From contig CM036617.1 in NCBI GenBank assembly GCA_020746105.1, positions 16,800,037 through 16,864,036 of the forward strand: DNA of 64,000 nt, written 5' to 3'. The notes beneath the pieces were generated by a model. It was not told the DNA's origin, did not search any database, and saw only the letters and a program-made list of their open reading frames with translations. The translations under genes were made by a program, and so were the position numbers. Shown piece after piece: positions 25,647 to 38,230 of the stretch. The DNA is from Trogon surrucura (Eukaryota > Chordata > Aves > Trogoniformes > Trogonidae). How positions within the stretch are numbered: the stretch's first letter is position 1; each line of letters opens with the position of its first letter.

Positions 25647-27721
25647 CTTGTGCAGAAGTAAAACTGCAAAATTCACAAGAAGAAATTCAGAGTAAGAGTT
25701 CCAATGGACTGTAACTGTGTTACCACTGAGCACACTTCTCAAAATTTCCAGTTCAAGCAATGGAAGCCTGGAAAATAAGATTGGGAGAAAAATGAGTGTC
25801 TTGCGTCATGCTTGTATTAAAAGTCTTATCAAAGAAAACAAAAAAAAAATTAGCTGTATTATAGGTATAATATTTCTCTTTCCATATTGATGAATTTTAT
25901 CTTGATTTAAACTTTTTCTTTCTGTTTTTTTTAACTTGGAGATATGGAAAAGCTTATATGGATGTATATGAAAAAAATACATGTAATATATATTGTATTT
26001 ACATATATATGCACACATGGCTACATTAATCCATGCAGAGATATATTAGCAAGATGCATTTGATCAGAGGTTTTTTCTGGTTTGCATTAAATGCAGAAGG
26101 AGTAAACTTTCTGAAACTAGAAAAAAACCCCACAACTTCAGTGTAATATTTCATGGATTATTGTACCGCAAGTTTCTTATTATTCAGTACCATGTCAGGT
26201 CTTCTACACTCATGAAAGTTTACAAGGTCACTGACAATTTTCAAGGACCACCCCGACAATTCGGTTTTCCACGGATCATGCAGTCTACATGAGTTTTTTC
26301 CAAGTCAAAGGCCTTACCACGGTCTTTTATAAATTTCCAGAACTTATCTATACATAGCTTTTTGCCTATTTTATGCTGCACCCACATAATCATACAGCTT
26401 ACACAGGTTTTACAAAGCGCAAATAGCAATATTGCATGTCAGCCTTCACTTTGATAATTTAAAGAAATGACAGGTTGCTTCTTTGGTCAAACCAGTGTCT
26501 CCTTGTGTCCCTCTGATGGCCAGTGTCACCAGGCATCAGACACTGGTTTAGAGGGTCATAATGCAATGGAAAAGGCAGGAGGTGTAACTGGGAGCATCAA
26601 TTCACTTAACAGGTGCCTCACAACCATAGTTTATAGGTGAGTTATCACTCTCGCAACTTGTAGCCGCTGTTGATTACTCATTAGGGTCCTACATGAACAT
26701 ACAACATTGTGTTTTGGAGCCCAAACCTAAACTGTTGTCTTTAAACACATGCCAGCAACAAGTAAACACCCGCTACACGTACACAAATCATTCTAAACAT
26801 GGTTTTGTTTTCTGTTTGTTTTTATGAGTTTTTTTAGTGCAGACATTTTACATGTCCATGTAAGCTCTGCTCTATGCAACGAGGATTCTTTGCTCTCTGT
26901 TTTTCAATAAGCACTGCTGTGAAGGGCAAACCCAGTAGTTTAGTATCTGATGAAAATTGCATAGTTTGTTAAAATGCTTGTCAGACAAAAGAATTTATAT
27001 GTTTAGATAAAATAAGAGGCTTAGTGTAATCAGCTAGTGATGTTAAAATGCAAGGACCACGTTTCATTTGCTCCTTGAATTGCCTTATTTGTAAGGGGTA
27101 CTTCCACTTTGATTATTAAAATTGCTGACTTAGCCTGCATTGTTCCATCCTGAAAATTTCAGGTATGCAGTAGCCGCATTTCTCAGTGAAACTAAATCGC
27201 TTATCCTTCTTGTTGGGGTCTTACTTTGGACCCAAGTGTCTTCATTTTAATGAAGAAAAACCCAATTAGTCTTCTTCATGGAAGCCTACACAGCTTATCT
27301 TCATTTAATAATCAGTTGTGTAATTGGTGTTCAGATACAGTTTAACTGGGAAAACTGCAGCATTTTGCCTATGTGGGGTTATTTGAATACTGAAACTGAA
27401 GCAATCGATTCCTTGAGGGCACACAAATCCTTGCCTGACCTTTTGAAATAAATTAGCGACAGAATCCAAGGGTTGGTATTTTGATGTAAAGGTTGAAATG
27501 AATGCCATCTGTCGGGTATCAGAATGGTTTAATGAAGGCCTAGTTTGCATCGGGTGCTCTCTGAGCTCTGGAGGGTGCTCTGGGTGCTGTTCTGCAACCA
27601 GCCTGTATACTTCAGTAAAGCTGGACAACTTGCCTTCCTATGATATAATGAGAAAATCTATCTGGAAGCTGTAAAATACTGTAGTCTCCAGTCTATTCAC
27701 CATTTATGAAAGATCAGCCCG
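25647..27721. other. Intergenic, no gene recognised
   Basis: AT-rich, short ORFs only, with poly-A/T runs near 25838-25850 and 25926-25932. Nothing recognisable. Confidence 0.55.
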
Positions 27722-28483
27722 TGATGGCTTGCTGAACCCTGTTAGTGGCTGCTGAGTCCAGTGGCCTGATGGAGGTGAGGCTGCTGCAGCTCCATGCACT
27801 CACACCCAGACAGCAGCAGGGCCAGGTGCGTGTTCCCATAGACACACACACTCTCAGTTGACCCCCAGGTACCTCAGGCAGCTGGCCTGGACCTTCTGGT
27901 CCCTCCAGCAGCCAACTTTGTCTCTCCAGTTACTAGCACCAGGGACATGTGGGCCTCCAGCCTCTGGTCCCACGGGCTTTCACTGGGACCAACCCCTCAC
28001 CCCTGCACACAGGATAGAGCACTTTGCCTGGCAAAGTGTCTAGAAATGGTGTTTAGTGAGAGGTCAAGACAGACTGCACTGGTCACACAGAGAGCATGTC
28101 CAGTCCAGTACACTGGCTAGTTGCTGCTTCCACGTGATTGGCCCCTTTTTTCACCTTATGCTGCTGTGTTCCTCCTTACTCCTCCCTAGCACACCTTGAT
28201 CTTCCCTTTCCCCACCCTTCCCAGAATATCCCATACTATGTCCTGTGCAATCTTGAAATAATCTTCCCCTGTCCTCTCACAGTGGTCCCCACACCCCTGA
28301 GAGTTACCACCTCCCACTCTGTGGGGTGATGGGGATCCCATCTTTTTGGTTTGTGACAGGTGTCCCCCAGGGGCTCCCAGGGCAGCCTGAGTCATGAGGG
28401 GTTGGGGGCTCCATCAGTCTCATGAGGTGACTGAGGCACACTCCCATGTTGTGCCTCTCTGCTCCTCTTTGCCTGTGGGGACA
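27722..28483 (-). mobile_element. Probable solo LTR (GC-rich 0.76-kb block)
   Basis: A GC-rich block in AT-rich surroundings with TG...CA ends and similar flanks (AGCCCG before, AGCCG after). On the minus strand an ACTAAACACC sequence, close to an AATAAA signal, sits about 330 bp from the terminus, as expected for an LTR R region. It has no other homologue in the window, so the call rests on structure and base composition alone. Confidence 0.45.
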
Positions 28484-28877
28484 AGCCGTTAGTGATGTAA
28501 GCTAGCAAGTTGTGTCTGTGTTATTCATGATGCAGATATTTAAGACAATTTGGAAGGAAAAATCCTCCTGCAGGGATGCTTGGCCCTTTTTCCCACACCA
28601 CCTGCAATACGCAGCTCTGTCTAGTCCTTGAATTATCATACCACAGATACTGCTGGGAGAGCATGGGGCTAGGAGCTCGAAATCCTGCCTGCCTTGGAAG
28701 GGAGAAGGACCTGATCACCAAGGACTGGAGAGTCTTCCGAGCCACAGCCCTCTGTGGAGATCCAAGATTTTGTCAGCCTATTCTCTGTCTCTTCTTTACA
28801 TGCAGTTTGTCAAAACAGATGAATTCCTCCCCCTTGCTCTACGCGAAGTCTAGTAATAGGGTGATACTTCCACTCTT

Positions 28878-29005
28878 CGAGAAATTCAAAACCCAACTGG
28901 ACATGACTGAACAACCTGCCGCAGGTGACACTGCTTTGAGCAGAGGTTTGTACAAGACCATCTCCAGAGGTCCTTTCCCACTTCCACTAGTCTGTGATGC
29001 TTGAA
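28878..29005 (+). mobile_element. Old CR1 LINE 3' fragment
   Basis: It contains, in CR1 order, AAATTCAAAACCCAACTGGAC, TTGAGCAG, CATCTCCAGAGGTCC and TCTGTGATGCTTG, equal to the last ORF2 codons and 3' UTR. Diverged, with the tail largely lost. Confidence 0.75.
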
Positions 29006-30943
29006 TGCATAACAGTTTTTCATTTTGGGGGAGGCAATCGTCTTCCTTCATGTACCATGTACAAGTGGAAATACCGTAATACCAAACCAAACCGATTTGT
29101 TTATTCTTTGCTTTGTAAAAGGCTGTGACTATGACAGTGGTTAGAAAGATTTGGCAGAACTGTATTGATACGAAGCGTGGCTGTCCAGACCACCTTCATC
29201 TTGGAGAGGGTAAATTAATTTCAGGCTGACCTGAGAGCTCATCTCAGTGCACCCACTACTCGAGATGATTCTCTCCAAATTCAAACACAGAACAAAAAGG
29301 TTAAGATGTCTGCTCTTATTACTTATCTAATAAAACACAGTGAATGTAAGTCAAGGTTTTTTCCAATGTCATCAACCTTTATATCAAAATACTTGAAAGG
29401 TATCCAGTTCTTTCTATTCTGTTCTCTTCTTACTGATTCTGAAACTGAAATTCTTTCAACTGAAGCAGAAATCCTTTGTCAGCTTGAAATTGAAGCATCT
29501 AATACAGTAACTGTTATTATGTAACTAGTTCCATTTCTATTAAAGCATGTCTGTGCCACAGCAATTTTCTGTAAGCAATACATAAATTAGGTTTTGAAAC
29601 TCAGTTTCAAAAATCAGGGTTTATAAATTCAGTTTTAAAATACCATTTTCGCTACCTAAAAAGGAATTTCAGACCAAGTCTTAAGTCAAATCAGTTTTAG
29701 AAGATAGTCTAAACCCCAGAATACTTCTTTCCTACTATTCATGGCAGAATATTTTCTGGTTCCAAAATCCCACTCCTTGAAGAAATCTCTGAAAAAAACC
29801 AAACATAATCAAACTTGCACTTTAAGAACTTAAGGCAGATTTTCAAGGCCTGCCAATGAAGGACCAAATAAAATATGAATGTTACATATTTCAGCATATT
29901 TGATCAAGACTATCAATAAACAAAGTTCCTGGAATGAGAGACCAGAATGCTAATTGCTGCATTTTCATTAGCTGCTGCACTGGAGTCCCTGGGAGAATAA
30001 GTACAAATTGGACATCTGTTGAATTCACATTGCAGCAGCGTGACTGAGCAATGCACTCCAGAAAAGAGCAAGGGAAATCTTCAATGAATTTGCAGTGATG
30101 TATTGTTACAACCGTTACAGATCTTAAAATCAGGTAGAAGATCCTGCGTTCTTCAAAAATTAGAAGAATGTATATAAACACATTATTTTTTTTAAAAAAA
30201 AAAGTAATGGTGAGTTCCTGAATGACCTCAGGAAACATACTTTTTAAGCTAAACAGACACAGAGCTACTTTTCATGTTGCAGATTTATAAAAGCTTTCAC
30301 TCGTGAGCACAAGGACAAACTGATAATGTCAGCTGGCCATTAATTGTGTACATACATAGCAATGCCAAATGAGAGGAGCTGCATGCCATCCTTGAATACA
30401 ACAATTGCTGAGCTGCTGTCCACACAATGTATTCAATGCATTTCTGAAGGGCAAAAAAAAAAAGGCTTCTCCACACATTAAATGTGTCCTTGTTCACTGT
30501 ACACGAGAGAATTGCCTCCTCTGTTAGGAAATGTCTCTTTTGAGTGCTATTTTTTTCAAAAAAAAAAAAAAAGGAAACAGAAAAGAGATATGAATTCTTT
30601 CTCTGAGTAATAAGGTCCAAGCCAAAGGGATAAATATGCTCACCTGAATGGCTGACTGTTCCAGGTCGTACCACACAGAAAAAGGGACACATGCATGAGG
30701 ACCGGCTGCAAGTCTGGGTCTCTGGACTGTATCTTATCTGTAGTTCCCCCATTAGACAGGGTGTCTAGGTAGTGAAGAACTAATTTGGCAAAAATTTCAT
30801 GTCCTCATTCAATCCAGTGAAGGCCTAAGGCAGCTTTAGTTCAACACAAGAACCTTAAATTAAAAGTTAGTTTTCAAAGCTATGAAAGTTATGTTCCAGA
30901 TACAACAGAAGAAAATTTGCTTCTGCCAAAGCTGGGGGAAGTG

Positions 30944-30983
30944 CACAAAGGCAGATTAAATTTCACAAAGGTAGATTAAATTT
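30944..30983. repeat. 20-bp tandem duplication, 2 copies
   Basis: CACAAAGGCAGATTAAATTT is followed directly by the same unit with a single C to T change. Confidence 0.9.
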
Positions 30984-33900
30984 CCCCATCTTGAGGGGCT
31001 TCAGGTTCCTCCAGATGCTCTCCCAACAGCAATTGGATGCTTAGCTCTGCCCTGGTTCAGGTGAGATGTGGAGCTTCAGCAGGAGCTCCCTTGGCCATTA
31101 AGAAGCAGCTTCAGGAGGACAAGTGAGGACGTCTCTGGTGGAGCCAAGCCAAGCCCATGGGGGCTGAGACCAGCACTGAGTCCGGATAAGAACTCTAATC
31201 TGGCTATCAGAAACACTGTGCTGCTTTGAAAGAAATCTTTCAGCTCTTCCAGCTCCGAGGTTCAAACTCAATTATCCCAAAATTGCACTCTGGTACTCCT
31301 CTGATGCTTCTGGGAATTTGACTGCTAAAACACATGGACTCTAGTTTATCTGAATTCTGATTAATCACTCAGAGTATTTTCTTTCAAAAGCAGTATTTAT
31401 TTTTTTCATCAAGATAAGACACATTACATACTGCATAAAGGAAAAAAATACTGCTACAAAAGCTGCATTTAACTGAGATAACAAAAAGAATTATATATAG
31501 ATTGCACTTGAGAAAGTAGGCTCTATCCCAGAAGAATACAGTAAATAAAAAGCTAGAGAGTGGTTTGGAAATAGGTATCTTCATGAATATCCTTTGAATA
31601 TGTATTTATTTTGGGGGGTTCCAATTCCACCAATAAAAATTAATCAGATTTGAGTTTTTAATATCTTGACTTATTAAGTTAGAATAGTATGAAAACAACA
31701 TAAAGATTATTACACAGACAAAAGAGAAAACAAAGGTATGGGAAAACATCTCTGCAATTTCTGCTAATAAATACAAAATTTTGCTGGTATTTGGTTTCAC
31801 CAGAGTCACTGCAGCTCAGGGCTCAGGTTTTGGGGAGTTTTTTCTTAGTTCATGTGCATGTTACCATCCCTACACTGCCTCATAAAGCTCATCCTTGCTC
31901 TCCTGCACTGGCTGGGAGCGTGCTGACTGTAAGGCGGACAGCAGCATGAAGCACTGAATAGTTCCATTCCATTCCCATGAGTAGCATTTTAAATTCTGTG
32001 ACAAGTTTAGCCTGTATTTAAGAAAGTAAACCCAACATTAAGAAAGAGGATAACTCCTATTATACCAATCTTTTTTACTTTACAGCTGAATTTTTCTGCA
32101 GGACCCTGGCATCTATTGCTGCCTGTATCTAATTTAGTTAGCTAAAATATTAGCTGTTCAATCTTTAAAACAAGTATTCATAATATCTACCTTCATGTAG
32201 CTCACTTGGATACCCATATCAGATTTCTGATCTTTTGCCCACACTGGGCAATTTCAACCTTGGGTCTAAGGCACACATTGGAAGAGCCTTTCTCTCCCAA
32301 TTACCTGCCATAACAACTCAGGCTCCCAGACAAGGTCAGATCCTCCAAATCAGGAGGCATAAATCCCTCTCCTAACACGTGGCTGCTGGGGTGGGGGCCA
32401 CGTGAGCAGGGTGCATGGGAGATGCAGTGGGCCTCTGGTGCACTGGTGGGTGGGAGTTAAAGGACCACTCAGGGTACAAAGTCATACGAAACTGGTGTTT
32501 CTGACAACCAACGCTAACTACGAGGCCAGAGTGCTTAGGCATATTTTGGGCATAATTTATTCAGGAATATACATTGGAGTGCACTGTCACAAAACAAATC
32601 AATACTGCCAAAGTCTCACATGAAAATTTCTTCTAAACTTAGCTAAAAATTACGGAAGGGTTGGTTCAATCTTGTTATTAAGTTAGAGACAGAAAAAGAA
32701 CGAGGTCTTCTTTAAACAGTGCTGAACTATGAAACCAAGCTGGCGATCTTTGGTTATAGTGCTGTTCTTTAATGTGAATTGCTTTGAAAAATGATGAATC
32801 ACTTCCCAAGCGTGTGTTCAGGAGCATTTTTAAATAGACATCTGGGAGCCAGAGAGGAAAAATTAATATAAATAATAAAAAACTCCACACTTTTTGAGTC
32901 TCAAAGGTTAAAGTACAAGAAATAAAATAACACTTCCAAGGGATGTTTTAGTACAGTTTTGCTAAAATTATAAAAGAGTACTTACAAAATACTTGAGCTG
33001 ATAAAGAGGGTAAGTCAGAACATAAGGGCACTTTTGTAACAAAATTGGAGATCGCTAAAACATACTGGCTTGAAGGCTTTCAACATTCTATTATAGCACA
33101 TGCCAGCTTCCACAAACTATAAAGCACTATTGTCAAACTACTCCGCTCTTTCAGAAAGACAGAAACACAAGATGCAGTACAAACAAAATGAATTGATGCA
33201 GCCTATGTATGCTGTTAAATACAAAACCTCAGCCATTAAATGTGTTGCTCCGTTCCTTCTGCTACATTCATTAAAATTCCAATTCTTTGCCAGACTTAAG
33301 TCTGCCTGCATTTTACACTTTTGGAGTAGCTTTTAAAACCTTTAAAGCTAGTTTGAAAAGATTTCTAAATTTTATTTTTCGGCTAGAGCACTTTCATAAT
33401 ATTTTAAAAGGCACAGGAAGTTATGCTGTAGCTTTTAAAGTGCTTATTTTATGATGAGGTGGTGTTTAATAACATTCTTCTGGAAGTTAATATATGATGT
33501 ACATTTTCCATGACAGACATTATTTAATGAGTTAATATGCCTCAGAAAAAATGGAATAAAAAAGAAATTCACTGTCAACAGTTTAACTATGGCAATACAC
33601 AGAGCTGAAATGAGAGAACTAACCTCAGATAACTAAGATTAATGCATATATGATGAAGTTATAATAATCCATATTTAAAACAAACAAACCCCAAACCAAA
33701 TAACGATAATTAAATCTCAAGCATAATTTTGTTTCCCAGTAACACAACTGCAAAACAAATCAATATTTTCAACAAACAAGTGCCCTATCTTCACTGCCTG
33801 CGTGGGGAAACACAGCACTCCTCAAACTGCAGCGAGAAGGATGCAAGGGGAGGGTTGTCCCTCCCTTTTTGTGTGGAGGGGGCTCCTCCTGCACAACTGT

Positions 33901-34734
33901 GGGCAACTCTGGGCAAGGAGCAGGAGTCCAGTCCAGGTAGGCAGAGACCAGAATCAGCCCCAGCCCACAAGGATTTACCTGGGGACCTGGCAGGAGCCCC
34001 CTCTCGCAGAAGCACCTGGATGATGGCTCCCGTGGAGTCACGAAGGCCAAAGTACCAGCCTCTGCACCCGTCCCCTAATGTCACCAGTGTCCTTGCTTAT
34101 GCAAAGCATCTACTAATTTCAGCACATGTTTTGCTCAAGTACAAACAATGAGATTTTACTTTTCTGGTGTGTTATTTCATGTAGCGATGGATTTTCTTCA
34201 TTATACCTCACTCTGTCGGGCCTTAACGCTTCTAAGTTCCCTCTTGGAGTGGGACAAACCATTTTCCACTCATACATGCTCAAATTCTCTCTTCATTTAT
34301 ACCCACAAAACACTACTGACTCTTAGGAGAGCTGAGCAGATAGAAATGGCAGTAGAATTTGAGTGTAGGAACTGGTGAGTGAGAAACAGAAACACAACCA
34401 GTTACCACAAATACCTACACAACTGGTGTTTGATTTCAGTGGGCATTGTGCGTCTAAAGACTGTAAATGAGCCTTGAAAATCTCAACTCTCAGAATCTAG
34501 CTATAGATAGCCATAATCCTATATTCTTGGATGCTGATACATAAATCTGTGATATACCTGCTTATCTGCCATGGCACTAATCAGCACAGCTATGCTGAAA
34601 CAGAGATCATTTTTGCTAATTGCAAAGGCAGGCTAGTAGCAAAGTTCAAACGATTAGTAAGTACAGTCCTCAGAGCAATTTTGCTTAAAAGTAAACATCT
34701 GTTAAGCTGCAAGTGTGTCTTTGTTTTCTTTCTT

Positions 34735-34748
34735 TTTATTTATTTATT
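34735..34748 (-). promoter_or_regulatory. Cluster of overlapping AATAAA hexamers just after the PDGFD stop
   Basis: Three minus-strand AATAAA hexamers (plus-strand TTTATT at 34735-34740, 34739-34744, 34743-34748) lie within 15 bp of the TAA at 34750-34752. They match polyadenylation signals in sequence. Use here would give a 3' UTR of only a few tens of bases, so this may simply be an AT-rich microsatellite. Confidence 0.35.
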
Positions 34749-34749
34749 T

Positions 34750-34884
34750 TTATCGGGGTGGTCTTGAACTGCAGATACAATCACAACGCTCGTGGTGATC
34801 CAGCTGTATATCTACTATGGCCATGTTGTTCCTGGTTCTGCCTTTTCTTCTGGGATGTCCAGCCTCAGGGATAAATTTCAGCAC
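34750..34884 (-). CDS. PDGFD: PDGFD last coding exon (C-terminus)
   Basis: This exon encodes the final 44 residues of platelet-derived growth factor D plus TAA. It reads from VLKFIPEAGHPRR to the family-diagnostic VDIQLDHHERCDCICSSRPPR end (last 21 residues; Cys at RCDCIC). Those cysteines belong to the PDGF/VEGF cystine knot that forms the secreted homodimer, a PDGFR-beta ligand. On the minus strand the acceptor is CTGTTGATCCTCCCAG, with a CTAAT branch-point-like sequence about 30 bases before it. The exon joins exon 47550-47764 in phase 0 (...KKYHE/VLKF...). The stretch before VDIQL (KGRTRNNMAI) differs most from the mammalian protein; the Cys-rich end is conserved. The 135-bp length is too short for ordinary ORF cut-offs; I found it by reading for the expected C-terminus. 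Confidence 0.97.
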   Translation of the reverse strand: MLKFIPEAGHPRRKGRTRNNMAIVDIQLDHHERCDCICSSRPPR

Positions 34885-35669
34885 CTGGGAGGATCAACAG
34901 AAATGCACTGATTAGAAAATACTCTTAGAGATTTGAGGATTGAAGTGTTGGGGCCCTGAGGGCATCAACAGCCCTTAATGCCCCTGACCAGCATTAATTT
35001 GGACACAGTTTTGTTTTATTTCCCGCTTTTTGTTTCCACTCTGTGACATCCTGCTGTACTTTTTGTCCTGGAGCCTTGACAGATTGGATTATTTCGTACA
35101 TCAGGTATCTTCATATTGTGCATTTCCTTAACCACATTCAGAGTTACTCCTTTGCGTGCAAATTATCAAGCATGTTTCCTTTGGCTGGTCTTAGCAGTCC
35201 CATATATATTTGAATCGCTCTGCCCCTTCTCTCACTTGTGTAATATTTCTGCTCTTAAGAACAAGAAACATTTTTTTATACAATTTGAAATTTCTGAACC
35301 ACATCTCATTAGCCCAAAAAAGAAATGCCTGTGGGATGCAGAAGGAGGTGAATGGAGCTTGTACAATATATGTGTCAAATACTGTCTAGTTTCTCTGGAA
35401 TCTGACTTTTGATGGCTTATCTTAAAAATCTCTGTCTTGATATAAATAATTTCTTAAGAATTTTCTGTGGATAATGGGAAAAAACAACCGAACAAAAAAT
35501 TATTTCCCAGAGAAGTATAAATCATATAAGACTTCTGAACAAAATTCTATCTGGGTGGGATAACCACAAGACGCCTAAAAAAGAGAGTTGTAAGTTATAA
35601 AGAAGACAAAAAACAGGCAACAAACACAAGTTGCAACAAAATAAATCCTATTTGGGTATACAGAAGAAA

Positions 35670-35865
35670 ATACTGAGAGTGGTTAAACAAGGTAGCCGGT
35701 TGCTCAGAGAGGCTGCAGACACCTTCAAGGCAGTCAAAATTAACAGGACAAAAGCCTGAGCAACCTCATTTGACTTCCAGATTCTCCCTGCTTTGAATGG
35801 GAGATTGGGCTAGATGAACCCCAGAGCTTCCTCCCCACCTGTTATATGAATCTGTGATTCCCTGG
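35670..35865 (+). mobile_element. Old CR1 LINE 3' fragment
   Basis: Blocks GAGAGGCTGCAGACACCTTC, then GGGCTAGATGAACCCCAGAG and TGAATCTGTGATTCCC follow the CR1 order of ORF2 end, 3' UTR and tail. Diverged. Confidence 0.75.
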
Positions 35866-37195
35866 AAATGGTTTAGTGGATATGTAGAAAACAGCCATAA
35901 TGTTCTGTCCCATCTAGTCTTCTGTGATAGCGTTAAGTATGTAAACTGTAGACTGGATAAAGCTGAGGAGGATGGCACTTTTTTGCAAGCCCAGAACTAG
36001 AGGTTGAGTCACTGTGTAAGAGCTCATACCCCTACTAGCATGGAGGCACAGGCTGAGAGGAGGAAATCTTCTGGTTTGTTTCATTAGTTTGCTGTTGAAG
36101 GGGCTGCAGTACTTTAACAAAACAGACATTAATTTCCAGTTTCTGCCCTGAAGCTCCCTGCACAGAGAAGATATACATAATTTTCAGGGCCTATTCTGCT
36201 CTCTGTGGTCTCAAGTACTTGAATCTAGAAACCATGCACTGGTAAGATAATAGAGCTAATACATCTCAGTTCTTGGCAGGTTGTTATGACTCATGCTTGC
36301 CTGCCCGAGTGACTGCTAGATCAGCTAAATTTGTCTTGCTTGCTCAAAGGATGGAGAGAAGTCTCTCTTGTCTATGACCGGCCAAAGCCACCGATCAAGT
36401 GGCCAATGGGATCTAAACATCTTTAATGTGTCAACTATAGAAACACCCAGGTCCCCTAACTAACACATTGTATTGTTACCCAATTAATAATCCTCTATTT
36501 TTGTATAAAGTACTTTCTGTACTTTTACGTCACAACACCACACAAGAGTCCAGATGGTCTCGGGTATGAGAGAGAATAAGGGGCTGCATACCAGATCAAC
36601 AAAGTATTAGCAATTTCAACACAACTAGAAAATTCCCAAAAGTAAGTGTGAATGACTCGCCAAAGGTTAACCATGGATGCTGTGCAGGATGGGTGTGGAA
36701 AAGAAAGCAGGTGAGCAGCCATTGGGATGAGGCCATTTGTTCTCTACTATTGGTGCCTGGAGGGTAGGAAGACCATGGAATGCAACAGAAGGGATAAACA
36801 CTGAACACAGTCTATTATTTTGTCCTGCCATTTGTGATAAAATTTATGTTTAACTTATGCAACACTGAGAAGCAGAACTGTGCCTAACTAAGGTACAGAT
36901 ATGTTACTTTAATGTGTTGGGAAGATACTACTTTTCCCAGTTAGAAATGCAGAGATGTGCAATTTTGAACTTTGTTTTTTAAAGCAACAAAATTATAACG
37001 CATTTGAGTTGATTTCAAACATGGACTGCCTCAATATATGCAATAAATCCTGATGGGCACCTGGACAATTCACTGTACAACACTTTCATCAAAAACACAG
37101 AGGAACTGAGCCCAATCAGGTTGCTGCAATTATTATGGAGCTGAAAATAGACTGCATCTTCAAAGATGCTTTTTTTAAGTTAACATACTTTTAAA

Positions 37196-37907
37196 ATCAT
37201 AGAATCATAGAATCACAGAATGTTAGGGATTGGAAGGGACCTCGAAAGATCATCAAGTCCAATCCCCCTGCCAGAGCAGGAACGCCTAGATTATGCTACA
37301 CAGGAACGTGTCCAGGCAGGTCTTGAATGTCTCCGGAGAAGGAGACTCCACAACCTTTCTGGGCAGCCTGTTCCAGTGTTCCGTCACCCTCACTGAGAAG
37401 AAGTTTCTTCTCGAGTTTAAGCGGAACCTCTTATGTTCCAGTTTCAGCCCATTACCCCTTGCCCTATCAGTGGTTGTCACCGAGAAGAGCCTGGCTCCAT
37501 CCTCGTGACACTCACCCTTGATATATTTGTAAACATTAATGAGGTCACCCCTCAGTCTCCTCTTCTCCAAACTAAAGAGCCCCAGCTCCCTCAGTCTTTT
37601 CTCATAAGGGAGATGCTCCACTCCCTTAATCATCCTAGTTGCCCTGTGCTGGACTCTCTCCAGCACTTCCCTGTCTTTCTTGAACTGAGGGGCCCAGAAC
37701 TGGACACAATATTCCAGATGGGGTCTCACCAGGGCAGAGTAGAGGGGAAGGAGAACCTCTCTTGACCTACTAACCACCCCCCTTCTAATACACCCCAGGA
37801 TGCCATTGGCCTTCCTGGCCACAAGGGCACACTGCTGGCTCATGGCCATTCTGCTGTCCACCAAGACTCCCAGGTCCCTTTCCCCTACACTACTCTCACA
37901 GCTGCTC
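37196..37907 (-). mobile_element. Young CR1 LINE, 5'-truncated, same subfamily as 1-1730
   Basis: On the minus strand this copy runs from an abrupt 5' truncation near 37907 to a tail of ATTCTATG-type units at 37196. Its frame is open for the last ~200 ORF2 residues (37286-37909 including a few flanking codons). Over that overlap it differs from the window-start copy at only about six residues. It lies in the sense orientation within the PDGFD intron. 5' truncation is the normal outcome of CR1 insertion. Confidence 0.95.
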
Positions 37908-38230
37908 ATGCTGAACCCATGATAAAATTCTTTATTTAAAGAAGTCTTTCATCAAGATCTGACAAACTCCAATGACTGGCACTTTGCAAAATTATGGGTA
38001 GGTAGATCTGCTTTTTAAGTAGAGAGCAAGTGAAAGTATGCAACGGGATGAAAGCAAAGAAATGGGCTGTATTTAAGCTCCTGAAAGCTTGAGGGTTTTC
38101 CTGATTATTTGTATTAGGAAACATAAGCACAGTACATGGACTTTGCTAATAAGAGTAGAAAAAAATGAATCAGGCGGCACTTCCCCAGACAGGACAGGAA
38201 AGCAGTGTTTGAACACAGCTGAAATTGAAG

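Larger units (their letters stand above)
29006..34749. other. PDGFD 3' flank, including its 3' UTR at the upper end
   Basis: No coding exon recognised. The PDGFD transcript must run downward from 34749, but its end cannot be placed by eye because several TTTATT (minus-strand AATAAA) hexamers occur. It includes a 20-bp tandem duplication (30944-30983) and a GC-rich island at 33780-34085. Confidence 0.5.
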
